Assembly: GCF_014779795.1 (NCBI RefSeq)
Contig: NZ_JACXZS010000015.1
Location: forward strand, 35,837 to 99,836
Direction: 5' to 3'
Source: Microbacterium helvum
GTDB taxonomy: Bacteria > Actinomycetota > Actinomycetes > Actinomycetales > Microbacteriaceae
DNA length: 64,000 bases
The notes under the pieces were generated by a model that did no database searches, was not told where the DNA came from, and worked only from the letters and a program-made list of their open reading frames with translations. A program made the position numbers and the translations under genes. Below, piece after piece: positions 27,870-36,820 of the stretch (its first letter is position 1; every line of letters begins with the position of its first letter).

Positions 27870-28550
27870 TCAGACCGCGCGCAGGACCGCGACGACCTTG
27901 CCCAGCACGACGGCCTCGTCGCCGAGGATCGGCTCGAACGCGGAGTTGCGGGGGAGCAGCCACGTGTGACCGTCGCGCTGGCGGAACGTCTTCACCGTCG
28001 CCTCGCCGTCGAGCATGGCCGCGACGATGTCGCCGTTCTCGGCGGTGGCCTGGGACCGCACGACCACCCAGTCGCCGTCGCAGATCGCCGCGTCGATCAT
28101 CGACTCGCCCGACACCTTCAGCATGAACAGGTCGCCCTTGCCGACGAGCTGACGGGGGAGCGGGAAGATCTCCTCCACCTGCTGCTCGGCGGTGATGGGC
28201 ACGCCGGCCGCGATCCTGCCGACCAGCGGCACGAGCGCCGCGTCGCCGAGCGCCGGCGCGGTGTCGGCGGGGTTCTCGGTGGACGCGCCGGGAAGATCGA
28301 TCAGCACCTCCATCGCGCGGGTCTTCCCCGCGTCGCGGCGGAGGTAGCCGCTGAGCTCGAGCTGGTTCAGCTGGTGCGTGACGCTGGACAGCGATTTCAG
28401 CCCGACCGCGTCGCCGATCTCGCGCATGCTCGGCGGGTAGCCGTGACGGGCGATCGAGCGCTGGATGACCTCGAGGATCGCGAGCTGCTTGTCGCTGAGG
28501 CTCTTGCGTCGTCGGGTCTGTGGCTTGTCGCGACCGGCCGCGTCGCTCAT
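27870..28550 (-). CDS. lexA: SOS repressor LexA
   Basis: Represses DNA-damage genes until RecA filaments provoke self-cleavage. The 226-residue protein has the winged helix (about residues 15-80, with YPPSMREIGDAVGLKSLSSVTHQLNQLE), the cleavage site Ala115-Gly116 in GRIAAGVPI, and the protease pair Ser150 (SGESM) and Lys187 (ATVKTF). It is divergent from a LysM protein. I see no good LexA box close to its own start, but one candidate lies in the shared intergenic region. Confidence 0.97.
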   Translation of the reverse strand: MSDAAGRDKPQTRRRKSLSDKQLAILEVIQRSIARHGYPPSMREIGDAVGLKSLSSVTHQLNQLELSGYLRRDAGKTRAMEVLIDLPGASTENPADTAPALGDAALVPLVGRIAAGVPITAEQQVEEIFPLPRQLVGKGDLFMLKVSGESMIDAAICDGDWVVVRSQATAENGDIVAAMLDGEATVKTFRQRDGHTWLLPRNSAFEPILGDEAVVLGKVVAVLRAV

Positions 28551-28708
28551 GTCCGGCTCCGTCCTGCGCTGCGTCGTCGAGCGCTGTTTCTTCGAATGTC
28601 GGAGGCCCGTGGTGGGGTTCTCTTATCGAAACCGTATCCGGATCCGTGCGCCGAGGGGAACAACCCGTCCGCGTGTCGCGTTCGAGGGATGTGCACCGGG
28701 ATCGACTG

Positions 28709-28740
28709 TTGACATCTATCAGAATCGAAGATAGCTTCGG
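28709..28740 (+). promoter_or_regulatory. LexA-type operator on a sigma-70 promoter
   Basis: TTGACA (28709-28714) and TAGCTT (28732-28737) are exactly 17 bases apart. The inverted repeat TCGAAGATAGCTTCGG (28725-28740) has the LexA arrangement TCGAA-N6-TTCGA with one final mismatch and covers the -10. It drives the LysM gene at 28813 and is a good candidate for LexA control. Confidence 0.7.
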
Positions 28741-28812
28741 AAAAGAGGTTCGGATTCCCCGCTCCCGGCCGAGCGGGGAATGCGAATCTCTCCCCAGCAG
28801 GAGGAGAACAGC

Positions 28813-29184
28813 ATGACCGCGATCAGCTTTTCGTCGACCGTCGCCGCGCCGGCGCGCGCCACGCGCCTGCGACTGACCGTCCGCGGTCGTCGGGTGCTGG
28901 CGATGCTGGCTGCGCTGCCTGCCCTGCTCGCGCTGGGAGCCGCGGTCGTGCTGGGCGGCGGTGCGGCCCTCGCCTCGCGCGACGACGGCGCGCCGGTCGA
29001 CTCCTTCGAGACCGTCCTGGTGTCGGCGGGCGACACCCTCTGGTCCATCGCCGAAGAGGTCGCGCCGGGGCACGACCCGCGCGATGTCGTCGACCAGATC
29101 GCACGGCTGAACGCGCTGCCCGGCGTCTCCGTGCAGGCGGGGCAGCGACTGGCCATCCCCGCGCAGTACGCCGACGGCCGCTGA
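28813..29184 (+). CDS. LysM-domain membrane protein, YneA-like
   Basis: A 123-residue protein with one N-terminal membrane helix (about residues 29-54) and a C-terminal LysM domain (about 72-120, VSAGDTLWSIAEEV...QAGQRLAIP) that would bind peptidoglycan outside the cell. It has the architecture and the lexA-divergent location of B. subtilis YneA, an SOS-induced inhibitor of division. A strong Shine-Dalgarno (AGGAGGAG) precedes ATG 28813, and a LexA-like box overlaps its promoter. Division inhibition is inference from location and domain. Confidence 0.8.
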   Translation: MTAISFSSTVAAPARATRLRLTVRGRRVLAMLAALPALLALGAAVVLGGGAALASRDDGAPVDSFETVLVSAGDTLWSIAEEVAPGHDPRDVVDQIARLNALPGVSVQAGQRLAIPAQYADGR

Positions 29185-29258
29185 ACGGCGGACGGACCGC
29201 CCCGACGCTCTTCGTCACGCGAGGATCGGTGTCTCGCCACCGCTCTAGCATGGGAGGG

Positions 29259-30344
29259 GTGAGTGCACGTCTCGAAGACCTCCCTTTACGCCCCGATCTC
29301 CGTGGGCAGAAGCCCTACGGAGCCCCTCAGGCCCCGCTGCCGGTGGCGCTGAACGTCAACGAGAACACGCATCCCGTTCCGCAGGACGTGGCGGACGACA
29401 TCCTCGACTCGATCGCACGGGCGCTGCGCGACGTCAACCGCTACCCGGACCGCGAGTTCACCGCGCTGCGCGAGGGCTTCGCCGAGTACCTCGGTCACGG
29501 CCTGACCCGTGACCAGATCTGGGCGGCCAACGGCTCCAACGAGGTGCTGCAGCACATCCTGCAGGCTTTCGCGGGCCCCGGCCGCACCGCGTTCGGGTTC
29601 TCGCCCACCTACTCCATGTATCCGCTGCTCACGCGCGGCACGGGCGCCCAGTGGGTGTCGGGCACCCGCGCCGCCGACTACACGGTGAGCGCCTCGGACG
29701 CGGCATCCCAGGTGGCCGATGCCGCACCCGACGTCGTGTTCCTGTGCGCGCCGAACAACCCGACCGGCACGCCGCTGCACCTCGACGTGGTCGAGGCGGT
29801 GTACGAGGCGGCCGACGGCATCGTGATCGTCGACGAGGCGTACTTCGAGTTCGCGCCCGCCGATGCGCGCTCGGCGCTGACCCTGCTCCCCGGCCGTGAG
29901 CGACTGGTCGTCTCGCGCACCATGAGCAAGGCGTTCGCGTTCGCGGGCGCCCGCGTCGGCTACCTCGCCGCCGATCCGGCGCTGATCGACGCGCTGCGGC
30001 TCGTGCGCCTGCCGTACCACCTGAGCGCTCTCACGCAGGCAGCCGCATCGGCTGCACTGCGCCACGCGCCGGTGATGCTCGGCATGGTCGACGAGATCGT
30101 CGCCCAGCGCGACCGCATCACGGCGACGGTCGAGGCGCTCGGCTACACACCGCACGAGTCGTGGACGAACTTCGTGCTGTTCGGCGGAGTGGACGACCCC
30201 GCCACGACCTGGCAGGCGCTGTACGACCAGGGCGTGCTCATCCGCGATGTCGGCATCCCGCACCACCTGAGGGTCACGGCCGGGACCGCCGACGAGACGA
30301 CCGCGTTCCTGGACGCCCTCGCCTCGGTAGGATCGGCCGCATGA
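29259..30344 (+). CDS. hisC: Histidinol-phosphate aminotransferase
   Basis: PLP enzyme that aminates imidazole-acetol phosphate in histidine synthesis. The 361-residue protein has NVNENTHPVP, NGSNEVLQHI, CAPNNPTGTP, VDEAYFEF and the PLP-binding Lys224 in SRTMSKAFAFAGARVGY. I chose GTG 29259 because TAGCAT (29246-29251) lies 7 bases upstream; an in-frame ATG at 29250 is possible. The stop overlaps the hisB start (ATGA). It opens the run hisC-hisB-hisH-priA. Confidence 0.94.
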   Translation: MSARLEDLPLRPDLRGQKPYGAPQAPLPVALNVNENTHPVPQDVADDILDSIARALRDVNRYPDREFTALREGFAEYLGHGLTRDQIWAANGSNEVLQHILQAFAGPGRTAFGFSPTYSMYPLLTRGTGAQWVSGTRAADYTVSASDAASQVADAAPDVVFLCAPNNPTGTPLHLDVVEAVYEAADGIVIVDEAYFEFAPADARSALTLLPGRERLVVSRTMSKAFAFAGARVGYLAADPALIDALRLVRLPYHLSALTQAAASAALRHAPVMLGMVDEIVAQRDRITATVEALGYTPHESWTNFVLFGGVDDPATTWQALYDQGVLIRDVGIPHHLRVTAGTADETTAFLDALASVGSAA

Positions 30345-30949
30345 GCGCCGCACCTCGCACCGCCTCCCTTCGGCGCGCGACCAGCGAGTCGACGGTCGAG
30401 CTCGAGCTCGACCTCGACGGCACGGGCCGCAGCCGCATCGACTCGACCGTGCCGTTCTTCGACCACATGCTGACCGCGTTCGCGAAGCACTCGCTGACAG
30501 ACCTCACGGTGCGCGCCTCGGGCGACACCGACATCGACGCTCACCACACTGTCGAAGACATCTCGATCGTGCTCGGCCAGGCGATCCGCGAGGCGCTCGG
30601 CGACAAGTCGGGCATCTCGCGCTACGGCGACGCGCTGGTGCCCCTCGACGAGGCGCTCGCGCAGGCCGTCGTCGACATCAGCGGCCGCCCGTACCTGGTG
30701 CACACCGGTGAGCCCGCCGGTTTCGAGCACCACCTGATCGGCGGCCACTTCACGGGTTCTCTCGTGCGTCACACCTTCGAGGCGATCTCGTTCAACGCCG
30801 CGCTGACCGTCCACGTCAACGTGCTGGCGGGGCGCGATCCGCACCACATCGCCGAGGCCGAGTACAAGGCGTTCGCCCGGGCGTTCCGGCAGGCCAAGGC
30901 GCTGGACCCGCTGGTGGACGGCATCCCGAGCACGAAGGGCGCACTGTGA
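30341..30949 (+). CDS. hisB: Imidazoleglycerol-phosphate dehydratase
   Basis: Dehydrates imidazole glycerol phosphate, a manganese enzyme of histidine synthesis. The 202-residue protein has the paired metal motifs FDHMLTAFAKHS, DAHHTVED and the later HLIGGHFTGSLVRHTFEA and DPHHIAEAEYKAFARA. It is the stand-alone form without a phosphatase domain. Its ATG overlaps the hisC stop and its stop overlaps the hisH GTG. TAGGAT (30328-30333) lies 7 bases upstream of the ATG, so an internal promoter is possible. Confidence 0.96.
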   Translation: MSAAPRTASLRRATSESTVELELDLDGTGRSRIDSTVPFFDHMLTAFAKHSLTDLTVRASGDTDIDAHHTVEDISIVLGQAIREALGDKSGISRYGDALVPLDEALAQAVVDISGRPYLVHTGEPAGFEHHLIGGHFTGSLVRHTFEAISFNAALTVHVNVLAGRDPHHIAEAEYKAFARAFRQAKALDPLVDGIPSTKGAL

Positions 30950-31617
30950 CCGACGCCACCGCCACGCCGAGCGACCGGCCGGTCGTCGCGGTGCTCGACT
31001 ACGGATCGGGCAACGTGCACTCCGCCGTCAAGGCGTTGATCGCCGCGGGCGCCGACGCGCGCCTGACGTCCGACCGCGGTCTCGTGCGGGATGCCGACGG
31101 GCTGTTCGTGCCGGGCGTCGGGGCATTCCGCGCCGTGGCCGAGGCGCTGCGCGCGAGTCGCGGCGACGAGCTCATCGAGCGCCGCCTCGCCGGAGGGCGA
31201 GCCGTGCTCGGGGTCTGCGTCGGCATGCAGATCTTCTTCGAGCGCGGCGTGGAGCGCTCGGTCGACACCGAGGGGCTCGGCGAATGGCCCGGTGTCGTGA
31301 CCGAGCTCGATGCGCCGGTCCTGCCGCACATGGGCTGGAACACGGTGCGGGCCGGCGAGGGCTCCCGGCTGTTCCGCGGCATCGAGGACGAACGGTTCTA
31401 CTTCGTGCACTCGTTCGGCGCCCAGAAGTGGCTGCTCGAGGTCCAGCCGCCGTTCCCGGAGCCCGTCCTGACGTGGTGCGACTACGGCGCGCCGTTCCTC
31501 GCCGCCGTCGAGAACGGACCGCTGTCGGCGACCCAGTTCCACCCCGAGAAGTCGGGCGATGCCGGCATCCGGCTGCTGACGAATTGGATCGACGGCCTTC
31601 GCGCGGCTACCCTCTGA
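30946..31617 (+). CDS. hisH: Imidazole glycerol phosphate synthase, glutaminase subunit
   Basis: Releases ammonia from glutamine for HisF. The 223-residue class I amidotransferase has Cys91 in GVCVGMQIFFE, the oxyanion turn GVGAFRAV, and the His-Glu pair in TQFHPEKSGDAG. It starts at GTG 30946, overlapping the hisB stop by four bases. HisF is not in this window. Confidence 0.95.
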   Translation: MTDATATPSDRPVVAVLDYGSGNVHSAVKALIAAGADARLTSDRGLVRDADGLFVPGVGAFRAVAEALRASRGDELIERRLAGGRAVLGVCVGMQIFFERGVERSVDTEGLGEWPGVVTELDAPVLPHMGWNTVRAGEGSRLFRGIEDERFYFVHSFGAQKWLLEVQPPFPEPVLTWCDYGAPFLAAVENGPLSATQFHPEKSGDAGIRLLTNWIDGLRAATL

Positions 31618-31621
31618 ACTC

Positions 31622-31702
31622 GTGCCCGTCCGCGCCGGCGCCACGCACGTCCGCACCGACGAGCGCGTCGCGCGTGACCTCGTCCGCACGCACAAGACTT
31701 GA
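31622..31702 (+). CDS. Possible 26-residue ORF between hisH and priA
   Basis: A GTG at 31622 opens a 26-codon frame with 24 of 26 third positions G or C. It ends 14 bases before the priA ATG. TACCCT (31608-31613) lies 8 bases before the GTG. The peptide is basic with six arginines and two histidines. It could be a leader ORF or simply GC-rich spacer; I cannot decide. Confidence 0.3.
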   Translation: MPVRAGATHVRTDERVARDLVRTHKT

Positions 31703-31716
31703 TCAGCCAGGAAAAC

Positions 31717-32463
31717 ATGAACGATTTCGCGTCTACGCCCAAGCTCGTCCTCCTGCCCGCCGTCGACGTCGCCGACGGCAAGGCGGTCCGCCTCACCCAG
31801 GGTGAGGCCGGCACCGAGACGAGCTACGGCGACCCCGTCGACGCCGCGCTGGACTTCGCCCGCCAGGGTGCGGAGTGGATCCACCTCGTCGACCTCGACG
31901 CGGCGTTCGGCCGCGGCAGCAACGCGGCGGTGCTGCGTCGCGCGATCAAGCAGGTCAAGGGCGTCCAGGTGGAGCTGTCGGGCGGCATCCGGGACGACCG
32001 CACGCTGGAGGCGGCGCTGGAGAGCGGTGCGTCGCGCATCAACCTCGGCACGGCGGCGCTCGAGAACCCGGAGTGGGCGGCAGACGTCATCAGTCGGTAC
32101 GGCGACGCGATCGCCGTCGGCCTCGACGTGCGCGGCACGACGCTGGCTGCGCGCGGCTGGACCCGTGAGGGCGGCGACCTGTGGACGGTCCTCGACCGCC
32201 TCGAAGCAGCCGGATGCAGCCGGTACGTCGTGACCGACGTGACGAAGGACGGCACCCTCAAGGGTCCGAACCTGGACCTGCTGCGCGAACTGACGACGCG
32301 CACGCCGAAGCCGATCGTCGCATCGGGCGGCGTGTCGAGCCTCGACGACATCGCGGCGCTGCGCGAACTCGTCCCGCTCGGCGTCGAGGGCGCGATCGTG
32401 GGCAAGGCGCTGTACGCCGGGGCGTTCACGCTCGCCGAGGCGCTGGATGTCGCCGGACACTGA
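31717..32463 (+). CDS. priA: Phosphoribosyl isomerase (HisA/PriA)
   Basis: Isomerises ProFAR in histidine synthesis; in many actinobacteria the PriA form also serves tryptophan synthesis. The 248-residue barrel has PAVDVADGKAVRLTQG with the first catalytic Asp, the phosphate-binding SGGIRDD and VASGGVSSLDD, and the second Asp in VVTDVTKDGTLKGPN. The dual role is an inference from lineage. It has AGGA close to the ATG. The SseB-like gene starts inside its last 17 bases. Confidence 0.95.
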   Translation: MNDFASTPKLVLLPAVDVADGKAVRLTQGEAGTETSYGDPVDAALDFARQGAEWIHLVDLDAAFGRGSNAAVLRRAIKQVKGVQVELSGGIRDDRTLEAALESGASRINLGTAALENPEWAADVISRYGDAIAVGLDVRGTTLAARGWTREGGDLWTVLDRLEAAGCSRYVVTDVTKDGTLKGPNLDLLRELTTRTPKPIVASGGVSSLDDIAALRELVPLGVEGAIVGKALYAGAFTLAEALDVAGH

Positions 32464-33238
32464 CCGAAGCGGCGATCACGCGCACCACGGCGCCGCCGAT
32501 TCTGCCGGCGTGCCGTGGGAGGGCCGCAGCTTCCACAGCAACCCGCACGCGGCGGACGACGGCTCGGCCGATCCCGCGCTCCTCGCCGCGCTGACGGCGT
32601 TCCGCGACGGAACGGGCTCGCAGACCGAGGTGGTCGATGCGTACCGCGCCGCGCGGCTGCTGATCCCGCTCGTCGCCGACAAGGGCGATCATGGCATCGG
32701 CCCGCACGGTCTCGAGGTCGACAAGACGCAGGAGCTGTCGATCGTGACGGTCGCGGCACCTGACGGCCGGCGCGTGCTGCCGGTCTTCACGTCGGTCGAC
32801 GCGATGAGGCGATGGGATGCCGCCGCACGGCCGGTCCCGGCCGACGGCGTCCGCACCGCGCTGGCGGCGGCCGCCGACGACACCGATCTGATCGTCGTCG
32901 ATCCCGGCTCGGCGACCGAGTTCGTGATCCGTCGTCCCGCGGTGTGGGCGATCGGCCAGGGCCACGCGTGGGAGCCGAGCTTCCTGTCGGCCGAGGTGGT
33001 GGCGGGGCTGCTGGAGAGCATCGGCGGTGAGCTCGCCGTCATCGACCTCGTGGTCGAATCCGGCGATCCCGAGGCGAGGCTCCGCGGCCCCGAGCTGATC
33101 GTGCGCCTGCAGCTGATGCAGGGCCTGGAGAAGGACGAGCTCGACGCGGTGCTCGGCCGGCTCGCGAAGCGGTGGGCAGCCGATGACCGCATCGCGGTGC
33201 TCGTGGATTCGCTCACCGTCAGGCTCGTGCGGGCCTGA
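32447..33238 (+). CDS. SseB family protein
   Basis: A 263-residue protein with an SseB N-terminal domain: PLVADKGDHGIGPHGLEVDKTQELSIVTV and GRRVLPVFTSVDAMRRWDAAARPVP are the recognisable parts (about residues 75-135). The family has no established reaction; it is often found near his genes in actinobacteria. The start at ATG 32447 overlaps priA by 17 bases, so translation is coupled. Third-position GC is as high as in its neighbours, which supports this frame. Confidence 0.82.
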   Translation: MSPDTDRSGDHAHHGAADSAGVPWEGRSFHSNPHAADDGSADPALLAALTAFRDGTGSQTEVVDAYRAARLLIPLVADKGDHGIGPHGLEVDKTQELSIVTVAAPDGRRVLPVFTSVDAMRRWDAAARPVPADGVRTALAAAADDTDLIVVDPGSATEFVIRRPAVWAIGQGHAWEPSFLSAEVVAGLLESIGGELAVIDLVVESGDPEARLRGPELIVRLQLMQGLEKDELDAVLGRLAKRWAADDRIAVLVDSLTVRLVRA

Positions 33239-33313
33239 CCCGCGACAGACGCCCCGCTTCGGGCATAGAGTCCTCCTGTCTCACGACGGCCGCTTCCGCA
33301 GCAGGAGGTCGCA

Positions 33314-34702
33314 ATGGTGCATCCCGAATCCGACGCGTTCCCGCGCGCGCTCGACGCGGCGCCCGAAGCCGCACTCGCGTGGCTGGGCGCGCTCGATGAC
33401 CGGCCGATCCCGCCGCGCGTGGGGGTCGAGGATGTGAAGGACGCACTCGGCCGCGCGCTCGGCGACGATGCCACCGACCCCGAGGCCGTCGTCCGCAGCC
33501 TCGCCGCCGCGGTCGAGCCGGGCCTGATGGGCATGCCGAGCGCACGCTTCTACGGCTGGGTCATCGGCGGCACGCAGCCGGCGGCCCTCGCCGCCGATTG
33601 GCTGGTGTCGGCGTGGGATCAGAACACCGCGCTGCGCGCCGTCACACCGGGAGTGGTGGCGGCCGAAGAGCTGGCGGGGGAGTGGATCCTCGACCTGCTC
33701 GGCCTGCCGCCGGAGTCGGACGTCGGATTCGTCACGGGCGCGACGGTCGCGAACTTCACCTGCCTGGCCGCGGCGCGTGACGCGGTGCTCCGCGACGTCG
33801 GCTGGGACTCGTCGATCCAGGGGCTCGCCGGCGGGCCGCGTGTGCGGGTCATCGTCGGCGAGGAGCGGCACGACACCGTCGATCACGCGATCCGCATGCT
33901 CGGGCTCGGCGCCCCTGTCGTGGTGCCCGCTGACGACCAGGGCCGGATCGATGTCGCGGCGCTGGAGGCCGAGCTCGCGATCGACCACGGCCCCACGATC
34001 GTGGTCCTGCAGGCCGGCAATCTCCACTCCGGTGCCTTCGATGACTTCGGCGCGGCGATCGATCTGGCCCATCTCGCCGGTGCGTGGGTGCACGTCGACG
34101 GCGCGTTCGGGCTCTGGGCGGCGGCATCCCCTCGCACGCGTCCACTCGTCGTCGACGTCGAGCGCGCGGACTCCTGGGCGACCGACGCGCACAAGACGCT
34201 CAGCGTGCCCTACGACTGCGGCATCGCGATCGTCGCCGATCCGTCGGCCATGCGGGCTGCGATGGGCATGACGGCGAGCTACCTCAGCCGCACCGCGAGC
34301 GTCGACCACGCCGATCCGCACGACCGCGTTCCCGAGCTGTCGCGGCGTGCGCGCGGTGTGCCGACGTATGCGGCGCTGCGGGCGATGGGGCGCGACGGCG
34401 TCACCGCGCTGGTGGAACGGCTGACGGATGCCGCCACCGCCCTTGCGGCCGGATTGTCGCGGCTGCCGGGGGTCGAGGTGCTGGGCGAGGTCGTCTTCAC
34501 GCAGGTGTGCGTGGCACGCGCCGACGACGAGGCGACGGACGCGTGGGCGGACGTGCTGCGCGCCGACGGCGTCGCGTTCGCGTCGTCGTCGCGTTGGCAC
34601 GGCCGGTCGGTGCTGCGCTTCTCGGTCAGCAACTGGGGGACCGATGCCGCTCAGGTCGAGCGCACGCTCGCGGCGGCGGCGTCCGCCCTCGGCGCCCTGT
34701 GA
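33314..34702 (+). CDS. PLP-dependent decarboxylase, group II
   Basis: A 462-residue member of the aromatic amino acid/glutamate decarboxylase family. It has FVTGATVANFTCLAAARDAVL, the VHVDGAFGLWAA segment with the PLP aspartate, and the PLP Lys294 in ATDAHKTLSVPYDCG. The substrate is not clear; related proteins act on aromatic amino acids, glutamate or aspartate. GCAGGAGG lies just before ATG 33314. It is convergent with the DUF1844 gene, with a REP-like element between them. Confidence 0.85.
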   Translation: MVHPESDAFPRALDAAPEAALAWLGALDDRPIPPRVGVEDVKDALGRALGDDATDPEAVVRSLAAAVEPGLMGMPSARFYGWVIGGTQPAALAADWLVSAWDQNTALRAVTPGVVAAEELAGEWILDLLGLPPESDVGFVTGATVANFTCLAAARDAVLRDVGWDSSIQGLAGGPRVRVIVGEERHDTVDHAIRMLGLGAPVVVPADDQGRIDVAALEAELAIDHGPTIVVLQAGNLHSGAFDDFGAAIDLAHLAGAWVHVDGAFGLWAAASPRTRPLVVDVERADSWATDAHKTLSVPYDCGIAIVADPSAMRAAMGMTASYLSRTASVDHADPHDRVPELSRRARGVPTYAALRAMGRDGVTALVERLTDAATALAAGLSRLPGVEVLGEVVFTQVCVARADDEATDAWADVLRADGVAFASSSRWHGRSVLRFSVSNWGTDAAQVERTLAAAASALGAL

Positions 34703-34707
34703 GCGAG

Positions 34708-34736
34708 GGGTTTCGATTCGCTCCGCTCGCTCGACC
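34708..34736 (-). repeat. REP-like intergenic element
   Basis: A 29-base element; read on the minus strand it contains GAGCGAGCGGAGCGAATCGAAAC, shown here to 20 bases as GAGCGAGCGGAGCGAATCGA. A close relative in the opposite orientation lies at 36763. Both are intergenic and next to the ends of genes. Confidence 0.7.
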
Positions 34737-34744
34737 TCGACCCG

Positions 34745-35161
34745 TCAGTTGACCGGGCCGGTCCACTTCTCGCCGGGGCCCTGACCGATCGGGTCGGGGA
34801 TCACGGACGCCTCGCGGAACGCGAGCTGCACCGACCGCAGGCCGTCGCGCAGCGATCGCGCGTGCATGTCGCTGATCTCGGGAGCGCCGGCGGTGACGAG
34901 TCCGGCGAGGGCGTTGATGAGCTTGCGCGCCTCGTCGAGGTCGGTCTGGGTGGCGGGGTCGTCCGCGAGCCCGACCTTCACGGCGGCGGCGCTCAGCAGG
35001 TGCACGGCGGTCGTGGTGATCACCTCGACGGCGGGCACGTCCGCGATGTCGCGGGTGGCGGATGCCGCCGCCCGTTCCTGCTCCTCCCAGCGGGCCTGAC
35101 GCTCGGCGTCCACTGCCGCCGCGCTCGTCTGGTCGCCGTCCTGGTCTCGAATCGTGTCCAC
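34745..35161 (-). CDS. DUF1844 family protein
   Basis: A 138-residue protein found next to infC in many actinobacteria. The conserved part (about residues 45-115) reads VEVITTTAVHLLSAAAVKVGL and ARKLINALAGLVTAGAPEIS, helical and without catalytic motifs. The function is unknown. I chose GTG 35161, with AGAGAG about 7 bases upstream; upstream in-frame ATG starts would run into the infC leader. It diverges from infC. Confidence 0.85.
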   Translation of the reverse strand: MDTIRDQDGDQTSAAAVDAERQARWEEQERAAASATRDIADVPAVEVITTTAVHLLSAAAVKVGLADDPATQTDLDEARKLINALAGLVTAGAPEISDMHARSLRDGLRSVQLAFREASVIPDPIGQGPGEKWTGPVN

Positions 35162-35175
35162 GCCGTTCTCTCTGA

Positions 35176-35211
35176 TAGACTGCTGCGGTCTCCGGTGCGT
35201 TCTGCACCGGA
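35176..35211 (+). promoter_or_regulatory. infC promoter -10 and leader hairpin
   Basis: TAGACT (35176-35181) is a -10 candidate that would start the transcript near 35188. The first bases form a perfect hairpin TCCGGTGC / GCACCGGA with loop GTTCT (35191-35211). The infC leader is then about 150 bases long, unusual in this window and fitting for autoregulated ribosomal genes. Confidence 0.5.
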
Positions 35212-35339
35212 TCGGAAAGTGGATCACATCCCACCCGCGCTTGCCGTTCCAGGCTACCGGGTCATGCACTCCGCCCCGACCGCTTGCGGCCGGGGTAGTT
35301 CAGGGTGCGAGAGCCGGCGCTCGCGTCGTGCCGGGTGGA

Positions 35340-36023
<684 letters not shown>

Positions 36024-36035
36024 GCCCCCACAGAC

Positions 36036-36073
36036 TCCCGCACCGCGGGATACCGACTCCCGCCTGTGCGGGA
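36036..36073 (+). promoter_or_regulatory. Two tandem hairpins between infC and rpmI
   Basis: TCCCGC-ACC-GCGGGA (36036-36050) and TCCCGC-CTGT-GCGGGA (36058-36073) are near copies 22 bases apart. In other bacteria L20 binds leader structures to repress its operon, so these could be such a site; the match is by position only. Confidence 0.45.
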
Positions 36074-36093
36074 TGGAAACGAAGGAAGAAGAG

Positions 36094-36288
36094 ATGCCGA
36101 AGCAGAAGACCCACTCGGGCGCCAAGAAGCGCTTCAAGGTCACCGGCAGCGGGAAGCTCATGAAGCAGCAGGCGAACCTTCGCCACAACTTCGAGGGCAA
36201 GCCCAGCCGCCGCACCCGCCGTCTGTCGCAGGAGCAGGTCCTCGCTCCCGGTGACGCCAAGGTCGCCAAGAAGCTCCTCGGTCGCTGA
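36094..36288 (+). CDS. rpmI: 50S ribosomal protein L35
   Basis: A 64-residue basic ribosomal protein, the usual length. It starts MPKQKTHSGAKKRFKVTGSGK and has the expected RHNFEGKPSRRTRRL core. AAGGAAG lies close upstream of ATG 36094. It follows infC after 70 bases that hold two tandem hairpins, and precedes rplT by 32 bases. Confidence 0.97.
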   Translation: MPKQKTHSGAKKRFKVTGSGKLMKQQANLRHNFEGKPSRRTRRLSQEQVLAPGDAKVAKKLLGR

Positions 36289-36320
36289 GCGCGCCGACGC
36301 ACGAATAGGAATCAATCGAA

Positions 36321-36704
36321 ATGGCTAGAGTCAAGCGGGCCGTCAACGCCCACAAGAAGCGTCGCGTCATCCTCGAGCGCGCCTCGGGTTACCGTGGTCA
36401 GCGTTCGCGCCTGTACCGCAAGGCGAAGGAGCAGGTCACCCACTCGCTCGTCTACGCGTACCGTGACCGTCGCAAGCGCAAGGGCGACTTCCGCCGTCTG
36501 TGGATCCAGCGCATCAACGCCGCTGCCCGCCAGAACGGCATCACCTACAACCGCTTCATCCAGGGCCTCGGCCTCGCGGGTGTGCAGGTCGACCGCCGCA
36601 TGCTCGCCGAGCTCGCGGTGAACGAGCCCAAGACGTTCGCGTCGCTCGTCGAGACCGCCAAGAAGGCTCTGCCCGAGAACGTCAACGCTCCCAAGAGCGC
36701 CTGA
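36321..36704 (+). CDS. rplT: 50S ribosomal protein L20
   Basis: A 127-residue ribosomal protein that binds 23S rRNA early in assembly and represses this operon in the species studied. Landmarks are MARVKRAVNAHKKRRVILE, GQRSRLYRKAKEQV and the WIQRINAAARQNGITYNRFI core. TAGGAATC upstream provides the Shine-Dalgarno. A strong terminator follows at 36726. Confidence 0.97.
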   Translation: MARVKRAVNAHKKRRVILERASGYRGQRSRLYRKAKEQVTHSLVYAYRDRRKRKGDFRRLWIQRINAAARQNGITYNRFIQGLGLAGVQVDRRMLAELAVNEPKTFASLVETAKKALPENVNAPKSA

Positions 36705-36725
36705 CACCGGCATCCACTCGGAAAC

Positions 36726-36756
36726 GGGGCGTCCTCCGCACGGAGGGCGCCCCTTT
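36726..36756 (+). terminator. Terminator after rplT
   Basis: GGGGCGTCCTCCG (36726-36738) pairs with CGGAGGGCGCCCC (36741-36753) and is followed by TTT. It ends the infC-rpmI-rplT transcript. Confidence 0.85.
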
Positions 36757-36762
36757 CGCATC

Positions 36763-36793
36763 GGTCGTTGAGCGAGCGAAGCGAGACGAAACG
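36763..36793 (+). repeat. REP-like intergenic element
   Basis: A 31-base element containing GAGCGAGCGAAGCGAGACGA. It is in the opposite orientation to the related element at 34708, directly after the rplT terminator and before the next promoter. Confidence 0.7.
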
Positions 36794-36820
36794 CAGGCGG
36801 CGCAACCCTAGACTGATGCC

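Noticed and set aside
35294..35303. GGTAGTTCAG, like the D arm of a tRNA, in the infC leader
   Set aside because: No anticodon arm, T-loop motif or acceptor pairing follows at the right distance, so it is not a tRNA.
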